Made by a program: the position numbers and the translations under genes. From Bursaphelenchus xylophilus (Eukaryota > Nematoda > Chromadorea > Rhabditida > Aphelenchoididae), in contig CAJFCV020000001.1 of NCBI GenBank assembly GCA_904066235.2, positions 186,001 to 250,000 on the forward strand: DNA of 64,000 nt. The letters run 5' to 3'. Positions within the stretch are counted from its first letter, which is position 1. Every line of letters begins with the position of its first letter. Of the stretch, positions 29,757 through 39,898 are shown in pieces. The notes beneath the pieces are model-generated. The model did no database searches. It worked only from the letters and a program-made list of their open reading frames with translations, and was not told the DNA's origin.

Positions 29757-32700
29757 ATGACTAACGAAATAGAACAACCACCTTCCAAGAGAAGGCGTCT
29801 TACACCCCTGAGGGACTTATCGAATATAAGAGACCCGGCCGTCGATTATCATAGATCGGCTCCCAATTTTCGCCAATGCTCGGAAACCATTATGGAAGAG
29901 CAGACAAACTCCAATCATCCACCTTCCAAGAGAAGGCGTCTTACACCCCTGAGGGACTTATCGAATATAAGAGACCCGGCCGTCGATTATCATAGATCGG
30001 CTCCCAATTTTCGCCAATGCTCGGAAACCATTATGGAAGAGCAGACAAACTCCAATCATGAAGAATCAATAAAAATGACAACCCAAGAACAAAATAATAC
30101 ATTGTCCCTTGAAGACATTCTCAGGCCCGACTTTAAGGTCTTAGGGCCCGCAGAACTCATGCAGTACATGCAGCTACTCGAAAGGTATCTCTTGTTTTTT
30201 TCTCTGATTCATTTTTTAGTGATGATCTCTCAAACATCCCATCGAGTTCTTCACATAATCCCCGCGAAATGATGATGCAAAAACTTTTGGAAGATCTCGA
30301 CTTTTACAAGGAATTCTCAGAAAAATTTTCCTCGTCAAGATCATCTAGAGAAATATTGGTTTCTGATCCGTGCTTTGACATGGCAAGGTTTTTAGGAGGC
30401 ACAGATACCCTCCCTGAATTTGACGATTTTTTCAGACCTCTCCCTCAAAAAGGTCGGGGGTAAGTGCAATAATCGTATAAAAAAGTCAAAAAATTTTATT
30501 ATAGAATACAATTCTTCCGTGTCGGAGCCTCTCGAGTTAAAACGTCAGAGAGATTTAAATGCTACTCAAGAGAACAAAAGTACCATATACACATTAGTGA
30601 AAACATGAGTGATTTTGAAAAACGTTTCAATCAGCTTGTAGAACAATCAGTCAACGAGTGCCTCAGAGAAGGTAAACACTTTAAAAAAAAAATCAAATTT
30701 AATTTCTAGTTGAAAGAGGAGGATCAGAAAGGGCCATGTATGTAGGTGTGAGAGTATCGTCCGATAACTTAACGAGACCTCTAAATCATTTCTCCAAAAG
30801 AAATGTTTTCGATCCTAAACATCTTTACACAAAATTATTCAAAATTGCACAGTCATCCAAAACTCCAAGCTTGTTGGGGAAACCCTTTGTACTCAACATA
30901 ACAGTTCTATATGGCAGAATCGGTGGCGCTCCCCCGACACGACAGACAACTAGATCCTTTTTGGAGACAAGTACAGGCATTTTCCATGTTAACACTCAGA
31001 AGAATGATTGTCTTCCTGTATCCATAAACATCTCTAGGCTTGCAACTACCAAGGATCTTCCGGGCCATAAAAAATCTGAACGAAAATTGTACAAGGCTCG
31101 AAAATTTACAAAACCAACAGAATGTGCTGAACTAAAAGAAGCATACAAACATTTTAAGGCTGCAAGTTTAACAGGAAAGGAAAGCATCGAGTTCACGGTT
31201 GGCCTCTGGGAAGCTTTCATGGACCAAAAATACCCAGAAGCCGCTCCACATAAAATTATAGTTTTTGATCGGAGATCTTTTGAGCACGGATGGAGTTACC
31301 CGAAACTGGAGAAGGATGAGATTTTGGATGTAAAAACTCCAATTATGCTTTATTACCACGACAATCACTACGACTCCATATGGAGTCCCACTGCTTTCTT
31401 CGGAGTCAGATCTTTCTCCAATTTATGTTTCAGTTGTCGGAAATTGATGAGAGAATCAATCGATCATACAGCTAGATGCCAGAAAAAATGCACCAAGTGT
31501 TGTCGTATAGGAAACGACTTTCCTTGTAAGGATGATGGCTTTGAAAAGAAGTGCGCCGCATGTACAAAAAAGTTTTTAAACAAGGATTGCTATGAACACC
31601 ATCTGAAGAAAAACATTTGCTCTTATTACAAAAAATGTGACAAATGTGATCAGGCATATTCAAAAAAGAATGGGCATTTATGTGGATTAAGTTTTTGCGT
31701 GTCATGCCGAGGCTTTCACGAAGTCGGGAGTGAGTGTTACGTCAACCCCATACCTGTGCCTAAAAAACCTGTCAACTACAACTTGTGTGCCTTTGACTTT
31801 GAAACTACCACCACTCCTTTGAACGATAACTCGAACAGAAGTCAACACTCTGTAAATTTCGCATCAATTCACAAGGCCTGTACAACTTGTATGGCAAACG
31901 GTAAATGGAGAGACGAAGAGACTCCATGTGAAAAATGTGGAGAGCATCTAAAGACGTTTAGTATTCCTCATGGTGACTCCGAAAATGTTGTCAAAGACGT
32001 ATGGGAGTATCTAAAAAGTTGCGCAAAAAAGATACCAGTCCTCGCAATAGCACATTTCGGAGGCAAATTCGATTGTCATTTGCTCATGAAAGAAATAAAC
32101 AAAGACAAGAGTAGGTCATTGCAACAAATTCAAATATTTTTTTCAGCCATCTCCAAGATCGATATGATCTTGACAGGGGCCAAATATTACACAATTAATG
32201 TCGCTGGAACTGCTGGAGCTTTCACAGAGGTCAAATTTACAGACTCTTTTAATTACCTCCAAATGCCTCTCGGATCGATGCCAAAGGCTTTGGGTCTTGA
32301 AGTTGATTCCAAGGGGACATTCCCCCATCTCTTTAACACTCCTGCTCACTATCAAGCTGACCTCCCTCATCATCCGGATATTCAATATTATTGTCCAGAC
32401 AGTTTGAATGCGAACAAAAGACAAGAGTTGCTTGACTTTTACGAAGAAAATCGGGATAAACCTTTCAACTTCAAACAACAGTTGTACGATTATGGAATTC
32501 AAGACACCAGAATCCTGCTGCATGCCTTAGTAAAGTTTAGAAGTATGATTCAAGAGCATTGTCCTACGGACGATGTATTATACTACTGTCCAACCCTTGC
32601 TTCTTCATGTCTGAGAATCTGGCGAATGTTAGACCTGGAGGAAAGGACCGTCATCAGAACTCCTACTATTGGGTTTGGAGATTTTATACAACAATCAAAA

Positions 32701-34620
32701 GTGGCATTACTTTTCTTCAGATGGCTGAGAGACAAAAAGGACATGAAAGATCTCCAATTTAGGGATAATGGGGAAAAAAGGTTAGAACAAAAACAAAAAT
32801 AATAAAAAATTTTTATAGAGTTGAGATTGTCATCGACGGAAAGGTCCACAAAATCTCGATAGATGGGTTCTTGGAAAGGCAGAATGAGAAACCTTTGGCA
32901 TTGGAGCTAAATGGTTGCTATTATCACGGGTGCAAAGATTGTTGTAAAGATCTCGGAGACCGTTTGCCCTCTGGAATATCTGTAAAAGAAGGGTTACTAA
33001 AAACAGAAAAAAGAGTAAAAGCTCTCGAAGATTTGGGATTTGAAGTCCTTGTTTATAAGGAATGTGAGATTAGGAAAATGTTACAAGAGGACGACGAAAT
33101 GTCTGCTTATTTTGAGCAGAGATTCTTTTCGGCGGGTTCTATCAGACTCCGAGATGCCTTCCATGGTGGACGAACTGCTACGCAATGTCTCAAATTTAAC
33201 GCTAATGAAAGGAAAGGAATAGGATACACAGACATTCAGAGTCTTTACCCTTATATCATGGCGACCTATGCAATGCCCATAGGGATACCTACACCCTTAT
33301 ACATTCAAAATTATGATGTGAATTGGGAATCTGAAGCAGACATTGAGCATGATGGGTTGTATAAAGTTGTTGTTCTTCCTCCTCAGAATCTCGCGCTTCC
33401 TGTCCTCCCGATTACCTGTAACAAAAAGTTAATCTACCCTCTATGTTATTCATGTGCTCAGGAGAATCAAGGAGCCAGCTACAACAAAAACTTGGTATGC
33501 GAACATGGAGAGGAAGAGAGGTCCTTTTTGACAACTACAACATCAGTTGAACTTAAAAATGCCCTCAGGAAGGGATACAAAGTCAAGAAAATATTCGAAA
33601 TTTTGAAATTTAATGAAATGTCGGACGCCCTATTCAAACCCTATGTATATAGGTTTTTAAAAACCAAGCTTGAGGCTTCGGGAAAACCTTATGATGACGA
33701 GGCAAAAAATCAACAATTCAAGGAGGAAATTAAGCGAAGATATGGGTTTGAAATTGACGAGGGCAAATGGTCTAAAAATCCTGCTCTCCGAACAATCTCC
33801 AAGTTGTATCTCAATAGTTTATGGGGAAAATTGAGTATGAGAACGGATCTTCCCAAGGTAACGAATGAGCACATTTTTTGTAATCTGATTTTTAGACTGT
33901 GGTATGTTCCACTGCCACCGAGTTCTACAAGATACTCAACAACTCCACCAATGTGATCAAAAGTGTTGATTTGGTGGAGGATGATAAAATATACATTAGC
34001 TTCAAGACCTCTGAAGAATTCACAACCCCGCTGGAGTTTTCAAATCTGTTGATCCCTACATGGATCACGGCCCAAGCCCGGACCTATCTCTACTCGTTCT
34101 TTGAACAGGTGGAGAGTAAAGGCGAAAAAATTCTGTATTATGATACAGGTAGGTGTGCATGCAAAACAACAACAATCTTTCAGATAGTCTGATCTTCACC
34201 TTTGATAAGGCTTCGGGTGAGTATCCTCTGAAGACTGGAGACTACCTTGGAGATATGGAGTTGGAGAAGAAAGGGAAGGATATCCTCGAGTTTCTTGGAC
34301 TTGGTGCCAAGCAATATGCCTTAAAATATAGGGACGTTGTGACTGGGGAGTTGGAATATGATCTGAAACTCCGCGGAATAAGTTTAAACGGAAAAACATG
34401 TTCGATCATTAACTATGACTCCTTTTCTGGTCTGGTTGACCGAGTTATTTTGGATGGATATCAAGAATCTTTAACAGCTGTCTACGACGAGATTCGCGCC
34501 ATTAAGAACGTTGGAGTTTTCACTACAAATGATAAACAAAAAGTTTATCAAGGTGTTTGTGATAAGGGATATATTGCTAATGACGACGTCACTATTCTTC
34601 CATTCGGTTATGTACAATGA
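29757..34620 (+). CDS. POLB: Protein-primed family B DNA polymerase (pPolB) of the Polinton
   Basis: Eight exons join in frame: 29757-30184, 30220-30459, 30505-30671, 30710-32110, 32147-32780, 32819-33857, 33896-34148, 34184-34620; 1532 residues. Exonuclease motifs: CAFDFETTT (about 641), AHFGGKFDCHLL (about 728), YGIQDTRIL (about 860). Polymerase motifs: DIQSLYPYIM (about 1097), KLYLNSLWGKL (about 1284) and YYDTDS (about 1387), the last assembled across the final intron. A cysteine-rich segment precedes the exonuclease (about 515-620). The 32111-32146 intron is 36 bases and open, so it could be missed. Exon 1 has two exact 47-residue repeats with a KRRR cluster. Exons 1-3 could belong to a separate small gene; splice phases favour one gene. 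It replicates the element from its ends. Confidence 0.9.
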
Positions 34621-34650
34621 TTATTTATTTATTACTTTTTTTATATAATA

Positions 34651-34901
34651 TTATAAATCATACATTTCTTCTTGTAAATAAATTATTGTTATCAAATGAC
34701 GTGAAGATCCATTATTGTAAAATACATACATGGCCCAAGATTCGTTTGGGACTATTTGGACTGAGAGGAATGGCCCCGAGGGCGTCGGATACACGGTAGT
34801 ACTTGAAATAAACAAAAAGTTTTAAAAGATACTTACGTTTTCTGACCCAGATCAGTGGGGATACCAATAAAAGACGAACCACCCTCCTCAGAAGAAGACA
34901 T
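34651..34901 (-). CDS. Polinton small protein, 71 residues
   Basis: Exons 34901-34837 and 34801-34651, with a 35-base GTAAGT...TTTCAAG intron, phase 2. It starts MSSSEEGGSSFIGIPTDLGQ and ends ...YLQEEMYDL. It has no signal peptide or membrane segment and I do not recognise the family. It lies convergent to the polymerase gene, downstream of the protease on the same strand, and an AGTATAAAAG box lies upstream at 34948-34957. Confidence 0.6.
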
Positions 34902-34951
34902 GACGTTTTTTTTTAGACGTTAAATGTCTTTTCTAACCAGAACTATCACTT

Positions 34952-35512
34952 TTATACTCCCCATTTTCCCTCGAGGCGTCTAATCACATTCCTCAGTTGT
35001 TTCTCACTAATATGGGAGAGTGTACCATAAATTGATGTATCCGAAAAACCTCTATTTTTGAGGATCAAATATGCAATACAGTAATGCCCGCAGGCTGATG
35101 AAAACAAGGATTGGACAGGCTTTTGCCAGTAATTTGTATTTGGAAATTTACTTGTAATTTCGTGTGGTGGCGGATCTCCAAAACTGTCGAAATAGAACAC
35201 TCTTTTTTGAGAATCACCGTACAAAGCGACCCAATGTGAACCTGGCTCATAGCTCTTATCGAGATTGTATATGACACTAAACGGGTACTTGGGGGAAGAC
35301 TGACTTGGTCTATCGAAAGCACGTCTAAGAAGCTCGAAGCTAGCGAGGGCGTCAGCTTGATTATTCTTCGGATTTCGTTTTCGTCCATTTATAAGTCCGT
35401 GCACAATAAAATATACAAACAAAACAATAGTGTAAATTATGCTTACAGCACAAAAAATGAGTTCGTTGTAACGATTGCAAGAGTCGGGAAGTTCAGGAAC
35501 TGAAACATCCAT
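34952..35512 (-). CDS. PRO: Adenain-like cysteine protease of the Polinton, with N-terminal membrane segment
   Basis: 186 residues. The catalytic triad is H93 (GSHWVALY), D109 (YFDSFG) and C141 (SSACGHYC), the order and spacing of the adenovirus maturation protease / Ulp1 fold. Residues about 19-40 (IFCAVSIIYTIVLFVYFIVH) form a transmembrane helix followed by GRKRN, so the enzyme may be membrane-tethered; I do not know this as a general feature of the family. Its ATG follows directly on the stop codon of the upstream gene with no spacer. A minus-strand AGTATAAAAG box lies 36 bases before the start (35541-35550). It probably processes virion precursors. Confidence 0.92.
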   Translation of the reverse strand: MDVSVPELPDSCNRYNELIFCAVSIIYTIVLFVYFIVHGLINGRKRNPKNNQADALASFELLRRAFDRPSQSSPKYPFSVIYNLDKSYEPGSHWVALYGDSQKRVFYFDSFGDPPPHEITSKFPNTNYWQKPVQSLFSSACGHYCIAYLILKNRGFSDTSIYGTLSHISEKQLRNVIRRLEGKWGV

Positions 35513-36445
35513 TTAATGCCTTTTCAAAACTTTCGGTGTGCTTTTATACTTCCACGAAAGAACCTTGAATCTGTAGTGTCTTCTTTTCAATAAAACTCCT
35601 CGGGCTACTTGCTTTCTCTCCCTCTTTGTCCGTCCGCTCATAAGTTGATGAATCATATCCTTTGTACCTTCATTCTTGTACATTTTATTTAGAAAATCGA
35701 TGGGAACGGTGTCAGCACCAACAACAGGATTCTTGGCCCACTGTTTGAGAAGAGCTTCAGCATTAAAAGTCGTTGCTTTTCCTTTTTTATCTTTTAAGAA
35801 TCCCTTTTCTGATATCCCAAACGTATCTGGGGCCCGTCGGAGTTTCCCTTTTAAAGAATTTGCAATTTCTAAGGCTTTGGAAGGAGTGATTGGAGGAAGG
35901 GCTTTCCAACCCGTAAAGGGTTGGCGTTCACTTTTTGGAGTCGTATTTTTTGGGGTTCTACGGCTGACAGGTGTAAAAAATTCATGGCCTTCTTCGTTTT
36001 CGGGGTCAGGGGATTGTTCTGATTCGAGGTCGGGGATTTGTTCTGAATTGGGCTCATGTTCTTCTTCCCAGTTCTCAGAATGTTTTGGGACAAACCGACG
36101 TTTTATTTTAACCCTCGGAGTTTTCCCAGCAGTTCTCTGAACTTCCTTATAAATTTTGGCAAACAGTTCCTCGTATGCTCCATCATCATCTACTTTTGAG
36201 ATTGATTTTCCCGTTTTGGCCCCTGTCGATCCATCTTCAAAAGTAACCTTAACAGGTTTATTATCCATCTCTCTTTTTCTGCGAAGATAATCAGGCATTT
36301 GTTGATTATATTTCAAATACTTTGTGCCCACATTGCCTTTTTGATGCAAGGTCTTGTTGACATTTGATTGAGAAAAATCTTCAGAGGTTGTTGTGTTTAG
36401 AATATTATTGTAAAAATCCTCTGGCACTAGGAAAAATTTTTTCAT
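35513..36445 (-). CDS. Polinton basic protein, probable virion component
   Basis: 310 residues starting MKKFFLVPEDFYNNILNTTT. It is highly basic, with an acidic, repetitive middle (SEQIPDLESEQSPDPENEEG) and a strongly basic C-terminus (RTKRERKQVARGVLLKRRHY). Start and upstream stop overlap as ATGA (36445-36442), and its stop abuts the protease ATG. Charge, length and position next to protease and ATPase suggest a capsid-associated or DNA-condensing protein, but I recognise no domain. Confidence 0.75.
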   Translation of the reverse strand: MKKFFLVPEDFYNNILNTTTSEDFSQSNVNKTLHQKGNVGTKYLKYNQQMPDYLRRKREMDNKPVKVTFEDGSTGAKTGKSISKVDDDGAYEELFAKIYKEVQRTAGKTPRVKIKRRFVPKHSENWEEEHEPNSEQIPDLESEQSPDPENEEGHEFFTPVSRRTPKNTTPKSERQPFTGWKALPPITPSKALEIANSLKGKLRRAPDTFGISEKGFLKDKKGKATTFNAEALLKQWAKNPVVGADTVPIDFLNKMYKNEGTKDMIHQLMSGRTKRERKQVARGVLLKRRHYRFKVLSWKYKSTPKVLKRH

Positions 36446-36768
36446 TTTAGGAATAATCTCGACGCTTCAAGTAGTGCAGGAATAATTAAGGCAGCAAATG
36501 GAAGACCGGCTCCTTTCTGAAGATGTTTAAGCCCCGAGGCGGTAGACCTTTTTCGACTCAATTCGCGAATAAAGGTAGCGTATGGCAACAACTTTTTCCT
36601 TTGGTGGGGAGTTAAATGGATGTTCCCTTGAACAAGATTATAACAGATCTCCACAATTGCTTGGACTTGTTCTGGAGAGCAAGAACTTAAAAACAATTTT
36701 CGACTTTCAGGACTCTTGAACGACGCCAATTTTTTTAGAAACAAGACATGCTTTTGAATAAGCTTCAT
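36442..36768 (-). CDS. Polinton conserved small protein, 108 residues
   Basis: It begins MKLIQKHVLFLKKLASFKSP and ends with a Gly-rich hydrophobic segment (GAGLPFAALIIPALLEASRLFL). The pattern (helical N-terminus, AIVEICYNLVQGNIHL, basic middle, hydrophobic tail) resembles a short protein I associate with animal Polinton-like elements, function unknown. A minus-strand AGTATAAATAG box lies at 36796-36806. Its TGA overlaps the next ATG. Confidence 0.75.
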   Translation of the reverse strand: MKLIQKHVLFLKKLASFKSPESRKLFLSSCSPEQVQAIVEICYNLVQGNIHLTPHQRKKLLPYATFIRELSRKRSTASGLKHLQKGAGLPFAALIIPALLEASRLFLK

Positions 36769-36799
36769 AAACTAGATTTTTGGTTGTTCTCTTTGCTAT

Positions 36800-37429
36800 T
36801 TATACTTTGTACACCACCATGGAGTCTGTCGAAAAAATGTTTGTACGTAGTCTCAAATCAACAGGTGTCTTTGGATGTAGATCGATTAAAAGATAGCCGA
36901 ATTGTTCCTTTGTTGCATCACGATATGCTTCCATAAATCCCTTTTTACCGGGGAAAATTTGTGAGCCTAGTGTTCGTACTTGAAGTTCAGCGTTCGGAGC
37001 TCTCATTAAAATGATATATTGGGAATTTATGCGTGGAACACGGAGTTTTGGTTCGAAAATTGATTGACTCAATGTAATCACACCCAAGTTTTGATGATGC
37101 GCCTTCTTTGTGTAAAGCTCTGTGAGGTACTGAGGGTCTATCGATGTAATCAGGTCGTCCAACACAAGGAGCAAAGGTTTTTTTGAATTTTTTATTAGCT
37201 CATCATCCGGGAGTCCTGAAACAACTTTAATTCCCTGTTTTGCTAGATGTGTAACATGTTCTCCAAACTCTCCATAACAATAAACCACATCCTTTGGCGG
37301 GGGATCAAAAATTTTACGCGCATTTTCTATAATTTGGAGCATTAAGGACGTCTTTCCGCTGCCTGAAGAACCTCCTAATAAAAGACCAGATGGTAGGTGA
37401 AGTTTCAACTCCGTAGCAGAGAAAGCCAT
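36800..37429 (-). CDS. ATP: FtsK/HerA-type (A32-like) genome-packaging ATPase
   Basis: 209 residues, intronless. Walker A is GGSSGSGKT (19-27) after a beta strand, and Walker B is LLLVLDD (86-92). A later SQSIF segment fits the sensor position of the viral packaging family. It should pump the linear element DNA into a preformed capsid. The start at 37429 lies 38 bases from a minus-strand AGTATTTAAG box that may also serve the divergent gene at 37504. Confidence 0.93.
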   Translation of the reverse strand: MAFSATELKLHLPSGLLLGGSSGSGKTSLMLQIIENARKIFDPPPKDVVYCYGEFGEHVTHLAKQGIKVVSGLPDDELIKNSKKPLLLVLDDLITSIDPQYLTELYTKKAHHQNLGVITLSQSIFEPKLRVPRINSQYIILMRAPNAELQVRTLGSQIFPGKKGFMEAYRDATKEQFGYLLIDLHPKTPVDLRLRTNIFSTDSMVVYKV

Positions 37430-37460
37430 TGTTTAGCCCGAAATACAAAAATTTTTCTGT

Positions 37461-37470
37461 CTTAAATACT
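37461..37470. promoter_or_regulatory. Shared TATA-like box CTTAAATACT
   Basis: It lies about 38-43 bases from both divergent starts (37429 minus, 37504 plus) and reads as AGTATTTAAG in reverse, a variant of the Polinton AGTATAAA core. Confidence 0.45.
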
Positions 37471-37503
37471 TTTTCTGCTCCGTCTAACGCTCGTTTCTTC
37501 AAA

Positions 37504-37901
37504 ATGTCTCTGAGAATTCAAGATTTCTTGAGGACCAATTGTACGTGTCCCAACAACTTTGACTGTTATCGTCCTTTTGGGTAATTTTTTGCATTAATGA
37601 TTTTTTAAAATGTCCTTTTTAAGGTATCTGGAACCCCTTATATGCTTGGATTCTAATTATAATGTTGGAAAGACGCTCGATGAAAATTGTTTCTTGAACT
37701 TCTCCATCAAATTCTGGCCCTTGGCTAGCTTAATCCTTGGAATAGTTGCTTTCTTCTTCACTGTAAGATCAAATTCAATATATCATTTTATACCGATTTT
37801 AGCTTCTAATCCTCATTTGCTCAGGATTAATTGGGGTCCGTGTGAACAAATGTTGTCAATGTCGTAGCAAGGTCATTGAGGAGATCGATATCAACGAATA
37901 A
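37504..37901 (+). CDS. Polinton small membrane protein with cysteine-rich N-terminus
   Basis: Three exons, 37504-37580, 37624-37762 and 37803-37901, give 104 residues; introns are 43 and 40 bases. The N-terminal half has six cysteines (TCPNNFDCYRPFG, later ICLD and ENCF). It is followed by a long hydrophobic helix completed only after splicing (LASLILGIVAFFF then LLILICSGLIG) and a CCQC-containing tail. If the second intron is ignored, the frame still runs to a stop but loses the second half of the membrane helix, which supports the spliced model. It could be a virion membrane or entry-related protein; I recognise no family. Confidence 0.7.
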
Positions 37902-38035
37902 AACATTGTGGGTTTTTAAAAAAATATTGTTGTGTCCAAAACAAAATGTTAATCATCAATAAAAATTTTTGTAATCACTAGACTTTTGATTCTGGTTTTG
38001 TCATAGATCTTACAGTTGAGGTGCAAGCAGATAAA

Positions 38036-38047
38036 AGTATAAATACG
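38036..38047 (+). promoter_or_regulatory. TATA-like box AGTATAAATACG
   Basis: About 38 bases ahead of the ATG at 38076. Confidence 0.55.
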
Positions 38048-38075
38048 TATGTTTTGACTTATTTGGACACTAGAT

Positions 38076-38537
38076 ATGGTTCTTGTACCCTTTGACTCTT
38101 CGAAAATAGTCGACTTTTCGCCTCAGGGCAAGACTCAATACGGTAGAAGTTTTCAATATGGTTCTGGATTTTCTTCATCTCCCTTTTATGCGGGAAAAAT
38201 GTTTCATCGCGGGATGGGAAGAATACACAGAGGGCATGGCTTAGGATCAGTTCTTGGTAATGTGTGGCGTTATTTTGCTCCTGTCTTGAAAGCTGCGGGG
38301 CAGAGTTTGGGAAAAGAAGCCTTGGAAACGGGGAGTCGTATTCTCGGAGATATGGCTCAACCACAGAGTGAAGATTTGAAGACCATAATGGTTCGCAACA
38401 CCTCACAAGGAGCTCGGAATTTGTTGCGCAAGGCTTCAAATAAATATTTGCATAAAGGGGAGGGAAGGAAACGAAAGGCATCAGGGCGCAAAGGAATGAT
38501 AAAGAAGAAAAGGACCGATGTGTTTGGCATGTACTAA
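38076..38537 (+). CDS. Polinton basic virion-type protein, 153 residues
   Basis: It starts MVLVPFDSSKIVDFSPQGKT. A Gly/His/Arg-rich region leads to an amphipathic segment (WRYFAPVLKAAGQSLGKEAL, then ETGSRILGD) and a strongly basic tail (GEGRKRKASGRKGMIKKKRT). The segment resembles short Polinton proteins compared in the literature with adenovirus core/cement proteins. It lies directly ahead of the capsid gene with its own TATA-like box. Assignment to a specific virion role is inference. Confidence 0.78.
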   Translation: MVLVPFDSSKIVDFSPQGKTQYGRSFQYGSGFSSSPFYAGKMFHRGMGRIHRGHGLGSVLGNVWRYFAPVLKAAGQSLGKEALETGSRILGDMAQPQSEDLKTIMVRNTSQGARNLLRKASNKYLHKGEGRKRKASGRKGMIKKKRTDVFGMY

Positions 38538-38539
38538 AC

Positions 38540-38551
38540 AGTATATAAAGG
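38540..38551 (+). promoter_or_regulatory. TATA-like box AGTATATAAAGG
   Basis: About 39 bases ahead of the capsid gene start at 38582. The best match to a canonical TATA box in the element. Confidence 0.6.
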
Positions 38552-38581
38552 AACATTAGGCCTTACTGCTTCATTATTAAC

Positions 38582-39898
38582 ATGTCGTTTAAGAAGATTG
38601 ATGCTCGAAGTGAAGAGAGTGTTTCGTCATCTCTCGATGTTTTCAATGTCCCCGAAACAAATATATCAGCGTCTCATTCCCAATTTAGTGAATATTTAAC
38701 CCTAAACCCAATTTCTGAAACTCCTTACCAATTTAAAGTAATGCCTGGAAGCTCTTTTGTTGATTTGACAAAAACTTTTCTTATGACATCGATGAAAATG
38801 CAAAAATCATCAGATAATGGTCAAACTTGGATAAATATTGAAGCCAATGATAAGGTCGCTCCTATCCAAGGCATTGGGGCAACCTTTATTCAAAATATGA
38901 GACTACTAATAAACGGCCAGGAGGTTTACCATTCAAATTCTTTACAAAGCTGGAGAACCTACTTTGACCTTTTGCTTAATTTCCCCTCAACTGCCAGTCA
39001 AACTTATCTCTCCTCTCTGGGATGGTATGATAGTGTAAAATTTAACGATGAAACGGACTCGGGGTTCCAAAAGCGCCGCGCAATGTTTGTGGGAGGACAG
39101 GAAGCGCACTTTGTAACAAGGCTTTTCTGCGAGCTCGCAAATGTTCCAAAATTAATGCTTAATCACACGGATCTTGTGTTGGAGATTACGCCTGCAAAGA
39201 ATTTGTTTTGTATTGAGAGTAATGTGACAAATCAAGCAACGCAGTTCCGTCTTACCATAACCTCCTGTAAATTATATGTGAAAACTGTGGATTTAAACGA
39301 TGGTGTGGGAATGGGATTTGCCAATACTTTAATTAAAAATCCCGCAATCTATCCAATCAGGAAAACGGATTTGAAATCCTTTTTCATTTCTCAAGGCAGA
39401 CAAGAATATGTTACAACCTTAAGTACAGACCAGGTCCCTCGGAGGGTTGTTTTTGGTTTAACAAATCACCCTGATGTCCAAGACTCTTCGAAAAAGTCTC
39501 CCTTTAATTTTGTACACAGTGACCTAAGATCCGTTACTCTCTCTGCTAATGGTCAACAATTCCCTTGCATCCCTTATGAAATGGATTTTACAAAAGATAA
39601 TTTTATTAGGGCCTATCATGATTTTAATGAGGCTTTGGGTTTCGCATTTACCGATTATTCATGCACTATCGATAGGGAAATGTACAAAAAGGGTTTTACG
39701 ATCTTTGTCTTGAATATGACAACAACCTTAGAAGATGACAACTGCATGGACTTGATCAGAAACGGACCTGTTTCGTTAAGACTTGCTTTTAACACTCCCG
39801 TCGGGGAATCAGGTCTTAGCCTGATTGCTATGATCGAATATGACGCCACAATGCTTGTCGATAATAACCGAAACGTTCAAATGTCCTACAGCGTATAA
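38582..39898 (+). CDS. MCP: Major capsid protein, double-jelly-roll type
   Basis: 438 residues, intronless. The order of short motifs resembles Polinton capsid proteins: SQFSEYLTLNPIS, then YQFKVMPGSSFVDLTKTFL, a Gly/Ile-rich strand (APIQGIGATFIQNMRLLING), and SLQSWRTYFDLLLNFPSTAS before a GWYDSV turn. The second half has alternating beta-strand-like blocks ending in LIAMIEYDATMLVDNNRNVQ. No signal or membrane segment. It should form the hexon-like shell of an icosahedral particle, implying that this element can make virions. The assignment rests on motif order; a structure prediction would settle it. Confidence 0.85.
   Translation: MSFKKIDARSEESVSSSLDVFNVPETNISASHSQFSEYLTLNPISETPYQFKVMPGSSFVDLTKTFLMTSMKMQKSSDNGQTWINIEANDKVAPIQGIGATFIQNMRLLINGQEVYHSNSLQSWRTYFDLLLNFPSTASQTYLSSLGWYDSVKFNDETDSGFQKRRAMFVGGQEAHFVTRLFCELANVPKLMLNHTDLVLEITPAKNLFCIESNVTNQATQFRLTITSCKLYVKTVDLNDGVGMGFANTLIKNPAIYPIRKTDLKSFFISQGRQEYVTTLSTDQVPRRVVFGLTNHPDVQDSSKKSPFNFVHSDLRSVTLSANGQQFPCIPYEMDFTKDNFIRAYHDFNEALGFAFTDYSCTIDREMYKKGFTIFVLNMTTTLEDDNCMDLIRNGPVSLRLAFNTPVGESGLSLIAMIEYDATMLVDNNRNVQMSYSV

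Noticed and set aside
37624..37869. Reading the small membrane protein as ending at the 37867 TAG without a second intron
   Set aside because: A GTAAGA...TTTTAG intron at 37763-37802 restores a complete membrane helix and a CCQC tail, which is more coherent.
38059..38556. Minus-strand 165-codon frame
   Set aside because: It is a shadow of the plus-strand basic virion-type gene at 38076-38537, which has a TATA-like box and a coherent composition.
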